From positions 1 to 64,000 of the forward strand of contig CAZHXF010000007.1 of the NCBI GenBank assembly GCA_964536375.1: a stretch of DNA of 64,000 bases, read 5' to 3'. This document shows, in pieces, positions 15,965 to 24,677 of this stretch. Positions within the stretch are counted from its first letter, which is position 1, and each line of letters opens with the position of its first letter. The translations under genes were made by a program, and so were the position numbers. Below the pieces are notes generated by a model. That model was not told where the DNA came from, searched no databases, and was given only the letters and a program-made list of their open reading frames with translations. This DNA is from Desulfuromonas sp964536375 (GTDB taxonomy: Bacteria > Desulfobacterota > Desulfuromonadia > Desulfuromonadales > Desulfuromonadaceae).

Positions 15965-16699
15965 ATGAATATGACAACTGCACAGCCTGCGTATCATAAA
16001 ATATTGCTTAAACTCAGTGGTGAGGCTTTGGCCGGTGAAAATGGCTACGGGATTGATCCTGAGATAATTACCACAATCGCCAGTGAGATTCACGATGTTG
16101 TAGCATTGGGTGTTCAGCTGTCAGTGGTGATAGGTGGCGGCAATATTTTTCGTGGTCTGGCAGCCTCCTCTGCTGGAATGGATCGTGCCAGCGCTGATTA
16201 TATGGGTATGCTGGCAACGGTGATGAACAGTTTGGCGCTGCAAGATGCACTGGAATCAGCTGGGGTTAAAACGCGAGTTCAGTCAGCAATTGAGATGCGC
16301 GAAATCGCTGAACCTTATATCCGCCGTCGCGCAGTGCGTCATCTTGAAAAAGGACGGGTGGTCATCTTTGCCGCTGGTACTGGTAACCCATATTTTACTA
16401 CTGACACCGCAGCAAGTTTGCGGGCGATGGAAATTGGTGCCGAAGTAATTCTCAAAGCAACCAAAGTTGATGGCGTTTACACTGCTGATCCGGCAAAAGA
16501 TGCAACAGCGGTAAAATATGAATCTTTATCCTATCTGGATGTGTTGCAAAATGGATTACAGATTATGGATGCTACGGCAACATCCTTGTGTATGGATAAC
16601 GATCTTCCTATAATAGTTTTCAACCTGACCCAACCTGGCAATATTTTGAAAGTTGTCATGGGAGAATCGATTGGTACAATTGTCAAAGGAGATAAGTGA
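15965..16699 (+). CDS. pyrH: UMP kinase
   Basis: A 244-residue bacterial UMP kinase of the amino-acid kinase superfamily, converting UMP to UDP with ATP. YHKILLKLSGEALAGENGYG, VIGGGNIFRG, DYMGMLATVMNSLALQDALE and FAAGTGNPYFTTDTAA are family signatures. The ATG at 15965 or 15971 could start it. Its stop overlaps the frr start (TGATG), so pyrH and frr are translationally coupled. Confidence 0.95.
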   Translation: MNMTTAQPAYHKILLKLSGEALAGENGYGIDPEIITTIASEIHDVVALGVQLSVVIGGGNIFRGLAASSAGMDRASADYMGMLATVMNSLALQDALESAGVKTRVQSAIEMREIAEPYIRRRAVRHLEKGRVVIFAAGTGNPYFTTDTAASLRAMEIGAEVILKATKVDGVYTADPAKDATAVKYESLSYLDVLQNGLQIMDATATSLCMDNDLPIIVFNLTQPGNILKVVMGESIGTIVKGDK

Positions 16700-17256
16700 T
16701 GGTCAAGGATGCGTTAGCTTCAGCACAAAAATTGATGGAAAAGGCAATTGAGGCACTGCGCCGTGAACTGCGTAGGGTGCGGACTGGTCGTGCTTCTACA
16801 TCTTTGCTAGACGATGTGTGTATCGATTACTATGGAACGCCAACACCTTTATCTCAATTAGGTACTTTGACGGTGCCTGAGGCGCGGTTGATTACCGTTC
16901 AGCCTTGGGAGAAAAAGCTGTTGCCCGAAATAGAAAAAGCTATCTATAAATCTGGACTGGGTTTGACTCCATCATCAGACGGCGAGATTATCCGTATCGG
17001 TATCCCGGCACTCACAGAAGAACGTCGTAAAGAGATGGTCAAGGTTGTGAAAACTAAGGGTGAAGATGCTAAAATCAGTATTCGCAGTGCGCGTCGCGAT
17101 GCAAATGAAGCCATTAAGAAGCTCGAGAAGGATAAAGAGATCACTGAAGATGATCTGAAGCGCGGCGAGAAAAGCTGCCAAGATCTGACCGATAAATTTG
17201 TGAAACTCAGTGAGGATGTAATAGCTGAGAAGGAACAGGAATTGATGGAAGTTTAA
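16699..17256 (+). CDS. frr: Ribosome recycling factor
   Basis: A 185-residue RRF which, with EF-G, splits post-termination ribosomes. LRRELRRVRTGRASTSLLDD, VEARLITVQPW-like VPEARLITVQPWEKKLLPEI and IGIPALTEERRKEMVK are typical. The ATG at 16699 shares its A with the pyrH stop codon and has AAGGAG about 9 nt upstream. A terminator follows. Confidence 0.95.
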   Translation: MVKDALASAQKLMEKAIEALRRELRRVRTGRASTSLLDDVCIDYYGTPTPLSQLGTLTVPEARLITVQPWEKKLLPEIEKAIYKSGLGLTPSSDGEIIRIGIPALTEERRKEMVKVVKTKGEDAKISIRSARRDANEAIKKLEKDKEITEDDLKRGEKSCQDLTDKFVKLSEDVIAEKEQELMEV

Positions 17257-17290
17257 GCTGTGTTATTTTAACAGCTGAATAAATAATTTA

Positions 17291-17317
17291 GGGAGATCCT
17301 CCGGGTCTCCCTTTTTT
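17291..17317 (+). terminator. Intrinsic terminator after frr
   Basis: GGGAGA (17291-17296) pairs with TCTCCC (17306-17311), with further GC pairs inside the loop, followed by TTTTTT. It ends the tsf-pyrH-frr unit. Confidence 0.85.
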
Positions 17318-17418
17318 ATTAGATGTATTTCGTAAATCACTTGCCTTGCTCCAGTTGGCGGTTCGTGATAGATTCCAGCAGATATTTTCAACTACTAAAT
17401 GAATAACTCAAGGATCGC

Positions 17419-18177
17419 GTGGAGATGATTGTACCGAAACACCTAGCAATTATAATGGATGGGAATGGGCGTTGGGCGCAGTCAAAAGGGCTGCCGCGTA
17501 TCGCTGGTCACCAGCGTGGAGTTGAGACGGTGCGTGCTGTGGTACAACAATGTGCGACAGTTGGTATTAACTATTTGACACTGTATGCTTTCAGCTCAGA
17601 AAACTGGAAACGACCACAGTGTGAGGTTGATGCACTGATGTCTTTGCTCGGTCATTACCTGACCAACGAAATGGCTATGTTACAACAAAATAGTATCCGA
17701 CTACAGGTGATTGGTGATCTGAGTAAATTGCCTCATGATGTTGCACAAGCCTTGCAGAAATCTGTTGCTGCAACAGTAAACAATGATGGTATGACCCTCA
17801 ATTTGGCTCTGTCGTACGGCGCGCGCAATGAGATTGTTCGTGCTACACAACGTATATCCGCTGCTGTTGCTAGTGGAGCATTGGCAGTAGATAGTATTGA
17901 TGAACAGTTGTTTGCCAGCTACCTGGACACTCGGGATATCCCTGATCCGGATTTGGTAATTCGTACCAGTGGTGAAATGCGGATCAGTAACTTTTTGCTG
18001 TGGCAAGCTGCCTATGCTGAACTGTATTTCTGCTCGTGTTATTGGCCGGAGTTTGATGAGGTGCAATTACGGCGGGCACTGGAAGATTATGCCGGACGTT
18101 ACCGTCGTTTTGGCGATGTAGAGCCTATTATTACTAGTGGCGAGCAGCCTGCTGCTAGTGGGGAGAAACAAGATTAA
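17419..18177 (+). CDS. uppS: Isoprenyl (undecaprenyl) diphosphate synthase
   Basis: A cis-prenyltransferase making the C55 lipid carrier for cell-wall and LPS synthesis. HLAIIMDGNGRWA holds the catalytic Asp and diphosphate-binding Arg; FSSENWKRP and RTSGEMRISNFLLWQAAYAE are the other family motifs. Start is the GTG at 17419, which has AAGGA at ideal spacing, or the ATG at 17425. It starts a uppS-cdsA-dxr-rseP-tsaB run with very short gaps or overlaps. Confidence 0.94.
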   Translation: MEMIVPKHLAIIMDGNGRWAQSKGLPRIAGHQRGVETVRAVVQQCATVGINYLTLYAFSSENWKRPQCEVDALMSLLGHYLTNEMAMLQQNSIRLQVIGDLSKLPHDVAQALQKSVAATVNNDGMTLNLALSYGARNEIVRATQRISAAVASGALAVDSIDEQLFASYLDTRDIPDPDLVIRTSGEMRISNFLLWQAAYAELYFCSCYWPEFDEVQLRRALEDYAGRYRRFGDVEPIITSGEQPAASGEKQD

Positions 18178-18967
18178 ACAGCGAATTATAACTGCCCTGA
18201 TAGCATTGCCGATAGTTCTGTTGATTACCCTTGGGGCGTCAATCGGTTGGTTTGCCACCGTTGTAACAGTTGTAGCCGCAGTTGCATTGTGGGAATTGTA
18301 TACCATGGTGATGCCTGTGCAGCGTGTGTACGTTAGATATGCGGCTATTGTCACTGGCGCATTATTTGTGCCGCTGTTAGCTTTTGATTTGCCAATGTTT
18401 ATTCCGTTAAGCGCAGTCTGCTTTTTGGCTTTTGCCGGCTATTATTTATTCAATTATGCTGAATTAAGTACTGTGGTAGCCGAACTGGGCAGTGTTGTGC
18501 TCGGTTGGCTGTATTTGCCGTTACTGTTAAGCCATATGGTGTTGCTGCATGCTCTGCCGCATGGGCAACGCTGGGTATTGTTAGTGTTGATTATGACTAT
18601 GGTATGTGACTCTTGTGCTTATTTTGTCGGCACTGCATGGGGTAAGCACCGTCTTTATCCTGCTATCAGCCCCAAGAAAAGTATCGAGGGTGCGTTAGGA
18701 GGGCTTGTCGGTTCAGTGTTGGCGGCTCTGGCTGCTCATCTGTGGCTGGTACCGCATGTGAGCTGGTTTGATTGTTTAATTGTTGGGGTGCTGGCGGGTA
18801 TGTGCGGTCAAATCGGTGATTTGTTCGAGTCGATGCTGAAGCGTAGCGCCAATATTAAGGATTCCGGCACTATTTTTCCCGGGCACGGTGGTATGCTTGA
18901 CCGTATTGACAGCCTGTTGTTCTCTTTTCCTGCCGTATACGCTTATCTATATTTCTGTGGTGTGTAA
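18158..18967 (+). CDS. cdsA: Phosphatidate cytidylyltransferase
   Basis: An inner-membrane enzyme with about eight membrane segments that makes CDP-diacylglycerol from phosphatidate and CTP. The C-terminal signature SPKKSIEGALGGLVGSVLAA and then GDLFESMLKRSANIKDSGTI with FPGHGGMLDRIDSL is conclusive. The start is uncertain: GTG at 18137 or 18158 both overlap uppS and lack a Shine-Dalgarno; a GGGAG sits before an ATT at 18173. I report 18158. CDP-diacylglycerol feeds pssA at 27.7 kb. Confidence 0.92.
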   Translation: MGRNKIKQRIITALIALPIVLLITLGASIGWFATVVTVVAAVALWELYTMVMPVQRVYVRYAAIVTGALFVPLLAFDLPMFIPLSAVCFLAFAGYYLFNYAELSTVVAELGSVVLGWLYLPLLLSHMVLLHALPHGQRWVLLVLIMTMVCDSCAYFVGTAWGKHRLYPAISPKKSIEGALGGLVGSVLAALAAHLWLVPHVSWFDCLIVGVLAGMCGQIGDLFESMLKRSANIKDSGTIFPGHGGMLDRIDSLLFSFPAVYAYLYFCGV

Positions 18968-18970
18968 CCG

Positions 18971-20131
18971 ATGAAAGTTTTAAGTATTCTCGGCAGCACT
19001 GGTTCAATCGGGGTAAGCACCCTCGAAGTGGTGGCGCAGTTCCCCGAGCGTTATCGAGTTGCTGCTCTTTGTGCTGGCAGCAATTTATCTGTGCTCGCAC
19101 AACAGATTGTCACCTTTAAGCCTCAGCTGGTTTCGGTGGTTTTAAGTGCTGATGTGGATCGCTTGCGTTCTTTGCTAGGGGACGTGGCGGTTGATATCCA
19201 GAGCGGTGTGGCTGGAGCTGTTGCTTGTGCGGTGCATGGTGAATCAGATATGGTGGTGTCGGCCATTGTCGGAGCTGCCGGACTGGTGCCAACCCTTGCT
19301 GCCATTCATGCTGGCAAAGATATTGCTCTGGCCAATAAGGAATCCCTAGTTATGGCCGGTGCCTTGGTGACCCAGGCAGTGGCGCTGAACAAAGTAAAGT
19401 TGTTACCGGTTGATAGCGAACATTCCGCTATATTTCAAGTGTTGGTAGGTCAGCGCAAACAGGATGTGCGCAAGTTGATACTGACTGCGTCAGGCGGTCC
19501 GTTTCGTAATAATACTTTGGAACAATTGCAAAATGTTACCCTAGAACAGGCGTTGGCACATCCCAATTGGACCATGGGGAAGAAAATTTCTATAGATTCG
19601 GCGACCATGATGAACAAGGGGCTGGAAGTTATCGAAGCGCGCTGGTTGTTTAACGTGTCGGTCGAGGATATTGATGTGCACATCCATCCGCAGAGTGTTG
19701 TCCATTCAATGGTGGAGTTTGTCGATGGGGCAATCCTGGCTCAGCTTGGTGTGCCAGATATGAAAACCCCAATTGCCTACGCTTTGGCGTGGCCAGAACG
19801 CTTGCCGGTGAAAATAGAGCCATTGGATTTGTGCACCAGTGGTGAATTGAGTTTTACTCGCCCTGACCTGAAACTGTTTCCCTGTCTTAATCTGGCTTAC
19901 CAGGCATTGGCAGCAGGTGGTTCGGCGCCAGTGGTGTTGAACGCGGCTAATGAAATTGCCGTTGAAAGTTTTTTGCGGCGTCAGCTCAAGTTTTTAGATA
20001 TTCCTGCTGTCATTGATGAGGTATTGCAGCAATATTCTCATCAGGGAGTTGCCAATGTTGACGACGTGCTGCATGTAAATGATAGCGCCCGTGTTATGGC
20101 GCAACGCCACATTAATAGTTTTACGAAATAA
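18971..20131 (+). CDS. dxr: 1-deoxy-D-xylulose 5-phosphate reductoisomerase
   Basis: Second step of the MEP isoprenoid pathway, making 2-C-methyl-D-erythritol 4-phosphate with NADPH. SILGSTGSIGVSTLEV binds NADPH; LANKESLVMAG, LPVDSEHSAIFQ (metal-binding Asp and Glu) and SIDSATMMNKGLEVIEA are family signatures. Length 386 is usual. Starts 3 nt after cdsA; supplies precursors for the lipid carrier made by the neighbouring UppS. Confidence 0.95.
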   Translation: MKVLSILGSTGSIGVSTLEVVAQFPERYRVAALCAGSNLSVLAQQIVTFKPQLVSVVLSADVDRLRSLLGDVAVDIQSGVAGAVACAVHGESDMVVSAIVGAAGLVPTLAAIHAGKDIALANKESLVMAGALVTQAVALNKVKLLPVDSEHSAIFQVLVGQRKQDVRKLILTASGGPFRNNTLEQLQNVTLEQALAHPNWTMGKKISIDSATMMNKGLEVIEARWLFNVSVEDIDVHIHPQSVVHSMVEFVDGAILAQLGVPDMKTPIAYALAWPERLPVKIEPLDLCTSGELSFTRPDLKLFPCLNLAYQALAAGGSAPVVLNAANEIAVESFLRRQLKFLDIPAVIDEVLQQYSHQGVANVDDVLHVNDSARVMAQRHINSFTK

Positions 20132-20150
20132 CAACGCCTGAGGAGGCAAG

Positions 20151-21464
20151 ATGGTTACTGTTATATCGGGCATACTGATGCTGGGTGTCCTGGTTTTTAT
20201 TCACGAATTCGGTCATTTCTGTGTGGCAAAATTGGCAGGGGTAAAAGTGCTGAAGTTTTCTCTCGGCTTTGGTCCACGTCTGTGTAGCTACCAATGGGGT
20301 GAAACAGAATATATGCTGAGCTTGATACCTCTCGGCGGCTATGTCCAGATGCTCGGAGAGGGAGTCGGTGAGGCGGAAGATGAGTTATCGCTGGCGGAAA
20401 AGCAGCGTTCCTTTGCCCATAAATCTATTCAACGCCGGATGGCAATAGTTGCTGCTGGTCCCATTATGAATTTATTGTTGCCATTATTGTTGTTACCAAT
20501 GGCGTATATGGTTGGGGTAAATGTTCCCAGCTATTTAGATGAACCAGCTTGTGTTGGTTACGTGGTTCATGACTCCGACGCTGCTCGTGCCGGATTTGTC
20601 TCTGGTGACTGTATCAAGTCTGTTAACGGTGTGGAGCTTAACTCATGGGCTGCTACCGACAAGGTGCTGATACCTAATGTTGGTACGGCGCTGCAGATGA
20701 ATGTGGTGCGCAATAATGAGATCGTGCAGCTGCAATTGCCCGCAGAAAATGGCAGTCTTGAGGGGTTGCAATCTTTGGGGTTGTTTCCGCATCAGGATGC
20801 GATCATAGGCTTGTTGCGCGACAGCATGCCTGCTCAAGATGTTGGTTTGCAACGTGGAGACCGCATTGTTCAGATAGGTTCTACACCAATTAATTCCTGG
20901 TATGAATTGCATGAAGTTATTCAGCAGCTTGCTGGCACCAGTGCAGAATTTATTGTGCTGCGTAACGGTAAAAGTTTAGAATTTTCTATTTTGCCACGCC
21001 AAGATGACGCCAAGAAGATGTGGTTGATTGGTATATCGCCTCAGCAGAGTATGGAGATGAAACAGTACGGTGTCCTGGAGGCTGTCAAGACCGGTTTTCA
21101 GCGTACCTTTGAATTGGTAGATCTGACCCTGGTCTTTTTACGCAAGATGGTTTCCGGTTACGTGCCTGCCAATAATATTGGTGGTCCAATAATGGTGATG
21201 CAGATAGCAGGTCAAGCGGTGCAAACCGATTTTAGTACTATCCTTACGGTTCTGTCTTTTCTGAGTATCCAATTAGGTATTTTGAATTTATTGCCTATAC
21301 CAGTGTTGGATGGTGGTCATCTGTTCTTCAATTTTATTGAACTTCTATGGCGTAAACCGGTTTCGTTGCGCATTCGTGAAGTGATGCAGCAGATTGGCAT
21401 GGCCCTGTTGTTGATGCTGATGCTTCTGGCTTTTTATAACGATATTATGCGGATTTTTCTGTGA
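20151..21464 (+). CDS. rseP: Site-2 metalloprotease RseP
   Basis: An inner-membrane zinc protease cutting within membrane segments, typically of anti-sigma factors. H18-EFG-H22 (HExxH) is in the first membrane segment; NLLPIPVLDGGHLFF near the C-terminus gives the third zinc ligand Asp. Two PDZ-like regions lie between (around 105-190 and 205-280). Length 437 fits the two-PDZ type. A strong GAGGAGG precedes the ATG. Its substrate is not in the window. Confidence 0.93.
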   Translation: MVTVISGILMLGVLVFIHEFGHFCVAKLAGVKVLKFSLGFGPRLCSYQWGETEYMLSLIPLGGYVQMLGEGVGEAEDELSLAEKQRSFAHKSIQRRMAIVAAGPIMNLLLPLLLLPMAYMVGVNVPSYLDEPACVGYVVHDSDAARAGFVSGDCIKSVNGVELNSWAATDKVLIPNVGTALQMNVVRNNEIVQLQLPAENGSLEGLQSLGLFPHQDAIIGLLRDSMPAQDVGLQRGDRIVQIGSTPINSWYELHEVIQQLAGTSAEFIVLRNGKSLEFSILPRQDDAKKMWLIGISPQQSMEMKQYGVLEAVKTGFQRTFELVDLTLVFLRKMVSGYVPANNIGGPIMVMQIAGQAVQTDFSTILTVLSFLSIQLGILNLLPIPVLDGGHLFFNFIELLWRKPVSLRIREVMQQIGMALLLMLMLLAFYNDIMRIFL

Positions 21465-22168
21465 TGGTGGAAAAACCTGAGCTGTTGTTGTGTATCGATA
21501 GCTCAACACCAACAGGGAGTGTGGCTATAGTATCCGGTACCACGGTGCTAGTGGAAATCACCATTAATGTGTCTGGGCGCAGTCATTCCGATTATCTGTT
21601 GCGCTATGTGCAATTTGTCCTTGCTGAGTCTGGCTTGAATATGGGTGATGTCACGGCGCTGGTGGCTGTAGTCGGACCAGGTTCCTTTACTGGTCTACGG
21701 GTTGGTTTAGCTACGGTGCAGGGTTTGGCTCAGGCTCAGGCACTGCCTATTTATCCGGTGTCAGCGCTGCAAACGGTTGCGTTCGCAAATGGTGTAACAG
21801 ATCTTCCGGTTCAAGTATTGATTGATGCCCGTAAACAGGAAGTGTACTCAGCGTGTTATGTTTGGCGGAATGGTATTCCGCTGCTGCAAGGGAGCGAGCA
21901 GGTGCTACCACCGGGCAAGTTGTTGGCTCAGATTGTCACCAGAAGCTTATTAGTTGGTAACGGTGCGTTGTTGTACCGTGCAGCAATTGAAAAACAATTA
22001 CCTGACTTGGGTTTACTGTCTCATGATTTAAACTCAGTTCCGCGGGCTAGTGCTGCCGGTTTGCTGGTTAATGCCCTGGGAGTTATGGCGAAAGTAGTTA
22101 ATTTCTTTGAATTGCGCCCGGTGTATGTGCGCCTATCTGATGCAGAACTGCAGCGTCGCGGTATTTAG
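21464..22168 (+). CDS. tsaB: tRNA threonylcarbamoyladenosine biosynthesis protein TsaB
   Basis: A 234-residue ASKHA-fold protein that works with TsaD and TsaE to install t6A37 in tRNAs decoding ANN codons. LLCIDSSTPTGSVAIV opens the fold and VGPGSFTGLRVGLATVQGLA is the YeaZ/TsaB signature. The ATG at 21464 overlaps the rseP stop by one base (TGATG), so it is coupled to rseP. Confidence 0.92.
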   Translation: MVEKPELLLCIDSSTPTGSVAIVSGTTVLVEITINVSGRSHSDYLLRYVQFVLAESGLNMGDVTALVAVVGPGSFTGLRVGLATVQGLAQAQALPIYPVSALQTVAFANGVTDLPVQVLIDARKQEVYSACYVWRNGIPLLQGSEQVLPPGKLLAQIVTRSLLVGNGALLYRAAIEKQLPDLGLLSHDLNSVPRASAAGLLVNALGVMAKVVNFFELRPVYVRLSDAELQRRGI

Positions 22169-22205
22169 TGGTTTAATTTATCCGTTACGTAGCTGCTTCC
22201 TATTG

Positions 22206-22233
22206 TTGACAATGGTTAAACCTTTAGTCTAAT
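22206..22233 (+). promoter_or_regulatory. Promoter for the DUF465 gene
   Basis: TTGACA at 22206-22211 and TCTAAT at 22228-22233 are 16 bp apart. It would give a leader of about 125 nt before the small gene at 22365. Box matches are 6/6 and 5/6. Confidence 0.5.
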
Positions 22234-22364
22234 CTAGCAGCTAAGGTAAAACGCTTGTTTGTTTTCAGTTCCACGTTAATCGAAATCGTTACCTAATTAT
22301 TAAGTATTGGTTATTCCAACGTTGCCGATTGCTGTTTTGATGAATATTTTACAGGAGGTACTCA

Positions 22365-22577
22365 ATGGATTTAAGCCAGGATGTCGTAGGTGAACTGTGT
22401 GAGAAAGACGCAAGGTTTCGCAAACTGTATGAAGAACATAGGCTGCTGGATAAACAAATGCAGCGTCTGGATGAAGCTACTTACCTGAGTACCGAGCAGG
22501 AACTGGAACGCAAGACGATACAAAAGATGAAACTCTCCACTAAGGATGAGATGCGGCTGTTACTTGAATCATTGTGA
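22365..22577 (+). CDS. YdcH/DUF465 family small protein
   Basis: A 70-residue highly charged helical protein. The pattern ELCEKDARFRKLYEEHRLLD, followed by KQMQRLDE and a second helix ending KKLSTKDEM-like, matches DUF465, a two-helix family of unknown function. It stands alone, with its own promoter candidate, a clear ACAGGAGG ribosome-binding site and a strong terminator. Confidence 0.8.
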   Translation: MDLSQDVVGELCEKDARFRKLYEEHRLLDKQMQRLDEATYLSTEQELERKTIQKMKLSTKDEMRLLLESL

Positions 22578-22620
22578 GTTACCGTTTGAAAAATTAATTA
22601 CAGTAGGTAAGAGGTTGATA

Positions 22621-22652
22621 AAGGGTTTGAGAAGTTCTCAAACCCTTTTTGT
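22621..22652 (+). terminator. Intrinsic terminator after the DUF465 gene
   Basis: AAGGGTTTGAGA (22621-22632) pairs perfectly with TCTCAAACCCTT (22636-22647) over 12 bp, with a 3-nt loop and a T run after it. Confidence 0.9.
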
Positions 22653-22758
22653 CCATATTGATAATGTTGTGTAATGTCGAAAATAGTTTGCTGGTATTAT
22701 GCTTTTCTGTAGCAGCTATTTGCATATGTAAACCTTCGCTTATTGAATGGTGTTGAAA

Positions 22759-24609
22759 ATGTCAGATTATCGTTCAGCTAAATCGGTTAAAGGTCGGAAT
22801 ATGGCAGGTGCCCGTGCTTTATGGCAGGCTACCGGAGTTAAAAGTGCAGATTTTGGTAAACCAATTATCGCAGTGGTAAACTCGTTTACTCAATTCGTCC
22901 CTGGTCATGTCCATCTCAAGGACTTGGGGCAGTTGGTAGTAAATGAAATCCAGGCTCATGGTGGTATTGCCAAGGAGTTTAACACCATGGCTATTTGTGA
23001 TGGTATTGCCATGGGTCACAATGGCATGCTGTACAGTTTGCCTTCGCGCGAATTAATTGCCGATACTGTTGAGTATATGGCTAATGCGCACTGTGTTGAT
23101 GCGTTGGTGTGTATCACCAATTGTGACAAAATTACGCCGGGGATGTTGATGGCGTCCATGCGCCTGAATATACCGACTATAGTCGTCTCTGGTGGTCCAA
23201 TGGAAGCCGGTCACGCGCGTATTGCGGGTAATCCTGTGGTTCTTGATCTGGTCGATGCCATGGTTGCTGCAGCTGATCCGAGCAAAAGCGATGAAGACGT
23301 ACAGATTTATGAAGATAAGTCGTGCCCGACCTGTGGTTCCTGTTCAGGAATGTTTACCGCTAATTCTATGAACTGTTTAACTGAAGCGCTGGGAATGGGA
23401 TACCCTGGCAACGGTAGCTTGCTGGCTACTCATGCTTATCGCAAACAGCTGTTTATCCAGGCTGGGCAAAGTATCGTTGCGCTGGCTAAGCGTTATTATG
23501 AACAGGGAGATACAACAGTACTGCCCCGTTCTATAGCTACCAAGGACGCGTTTGAAAATGCTATGCGTCTTGATATCGCCATGGGCGGCTCAACAAATAC
23601 GGTATTGCATTTACTGGCCATCGCCAATGAGGCCGAAGTCGATTTCACCATGGAAGATATGAACCGCCTGTCTCTGTCTACTCCTAACTTATGTAAGGTT
23701 GCACCAGCAGTGCAATATTACCATATGGAGGATGTCCACCGCGCGGGAGGGATATTTGCTATACTCGCTGAGTTGGATCGTGCCGGACTGATTAACCGTG
23801 ATGTGCCAACGGTGCATAGCGCGTCCATGGGTGAAGCGATTGATCGCTGGGACATAGTTACCACCCAGGACTCTCAGGTTAAGCAGCGTTATTTAGCTGC
23901 GCCAGGACGCAAACCCTGTCTTGAGCCTTTTGCCCAGTCTACCCTTTGGGATGATCTTGACTTGGATCGCAAGCAGGGGTGTATTCGCTCTCAGCAATAC
24001 GCCTATAGTCAGGATGGTGGTTTGGCCGTACTTTACGGCAATCTAGCTCCCGATGGTTGTATTGTTAAGACTGCCGGGGTAGATGAGTCTGTTTGGACAT
24101 TTACTGGTCCGGCACGTATTTTTGAGAGTCAAGAAGAAGCGATTGACGGCATTCTTGGTGACCAAGTACAGCCAGGCGATGTGGTTATAATCCGTTACGA
24201 AGGACCTAAGGGTGGCCCTGGCATGCAGGAGATGCTCTATCCTACCAGCTATCTCAAATCGAAAGGGCTGGGGAAAAGCTGTGCTCTGATTACCGATGGG
24301 CGCTTCTCCGGTGGGACCTCAGGATTGTCAATCGGTCATGTTTCCCCTGAAGCGGCTGAAGGTGGCGCCATGGCTTTGGTGGAAAATGGTGATGTTATTG
24401 AGATTGATATTCCTAAACGTGTATTGCGCATGGCGATCAATGATGATGAACTTGGACGGCGGCGCAGTGCAATGCTGGCGCAGGGGCAACAGGCATGGAA
24501 ACCACAGCATCGCCAACGACAGGTAAGCAAGGCTTTGCAAAGTTATGCTGCCATGACAACCAGTGCTTCACGCGGGGCAATCCGTGATTTAGAACAATTG
24601 AACAGGTGA
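22759..24609 (+). CDS. ilvD: Dihydroxy-acid dehydratase, gammaproteobacterial type
   Basis: Fe-S enzyme for the third common step of isoleucine and valine synthesis. CITNCDKITPGM and SCPTCGSCSGMFTANSMNC supply cluster cysteines; RYEGPKGGPGMQEMLYPTSY and ITDGRFSGGTSGLSIGHVSP are the C-terminal signature. At 616 residues, and nearly colinear with E. coli IlvD (YRSA..V.GRNMAGARALW, AMGGSTNTVLHLLAIANEAE), it is the long form, whereas relatives of this organism commonly carry a roughly 555-residue form. Start at ATG 22759 fits the E. coli N-terminus; 22747 is possible. Likely horizontally acquired. Confidence 0.94.
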   Translation: MSDYRSAKSVKGRNMAGARALWQATGVKSADFGKPIIAVVNSFTQFVPGHVHLKDLGQLVVNEIQAHGGIAKEFNTMAICDGIAMGHNGMLYSLPSRELIADTVEYMANAHCVDALVCITNCDKITPGMLMASMRLNIPTIVVSGGPMEAGHARIAGNPVVLDLVDAMVAAADPSKSDEDVQIYEDKSCPTCGSCSGMFTANSMNCLTEALGMGYPGNGSLLATHAYRKQLFIQAGQSIVALAKRYYEQGDTTVLPRSIATKDAFENAMRLDIAMGGSTNTVLHLLAIANEAEVDFTMEDMNRLSLSTPNLCKVAPAVQYYHMEDVHRAGGIFAILAELDRAGLINRDVPTVHSASMGEAIDRWDIVTTQDSQVKQRYLAAPGRKPCLEPFAQSTLWDDLDLDRKQGCIRSQQYAYSQDGGLAVLYGNLAPDGCIVKTAGVDESVWTFTGPARIFESQEEAIDGILGDQVQPGDVVIIRYEGPKGGPGMQEMLYPTSYLKSKGLGKSCALITDGRFSGGTSGLSIGHVSPEAAEGGAMALVENGDVIEIDIPKRVLRMAINDDELGRRRSAMLAQGQQAWKPQHRQRQVSKALQSYAAMTTSASRGAIRDLEQLNR

Positions 24610-24677
24610 TTTCGATGAAGCACAATTTTATATATTAGTTTTAATCCAGTAATGGCACTGGAAAAGGAGGGTTAAAC

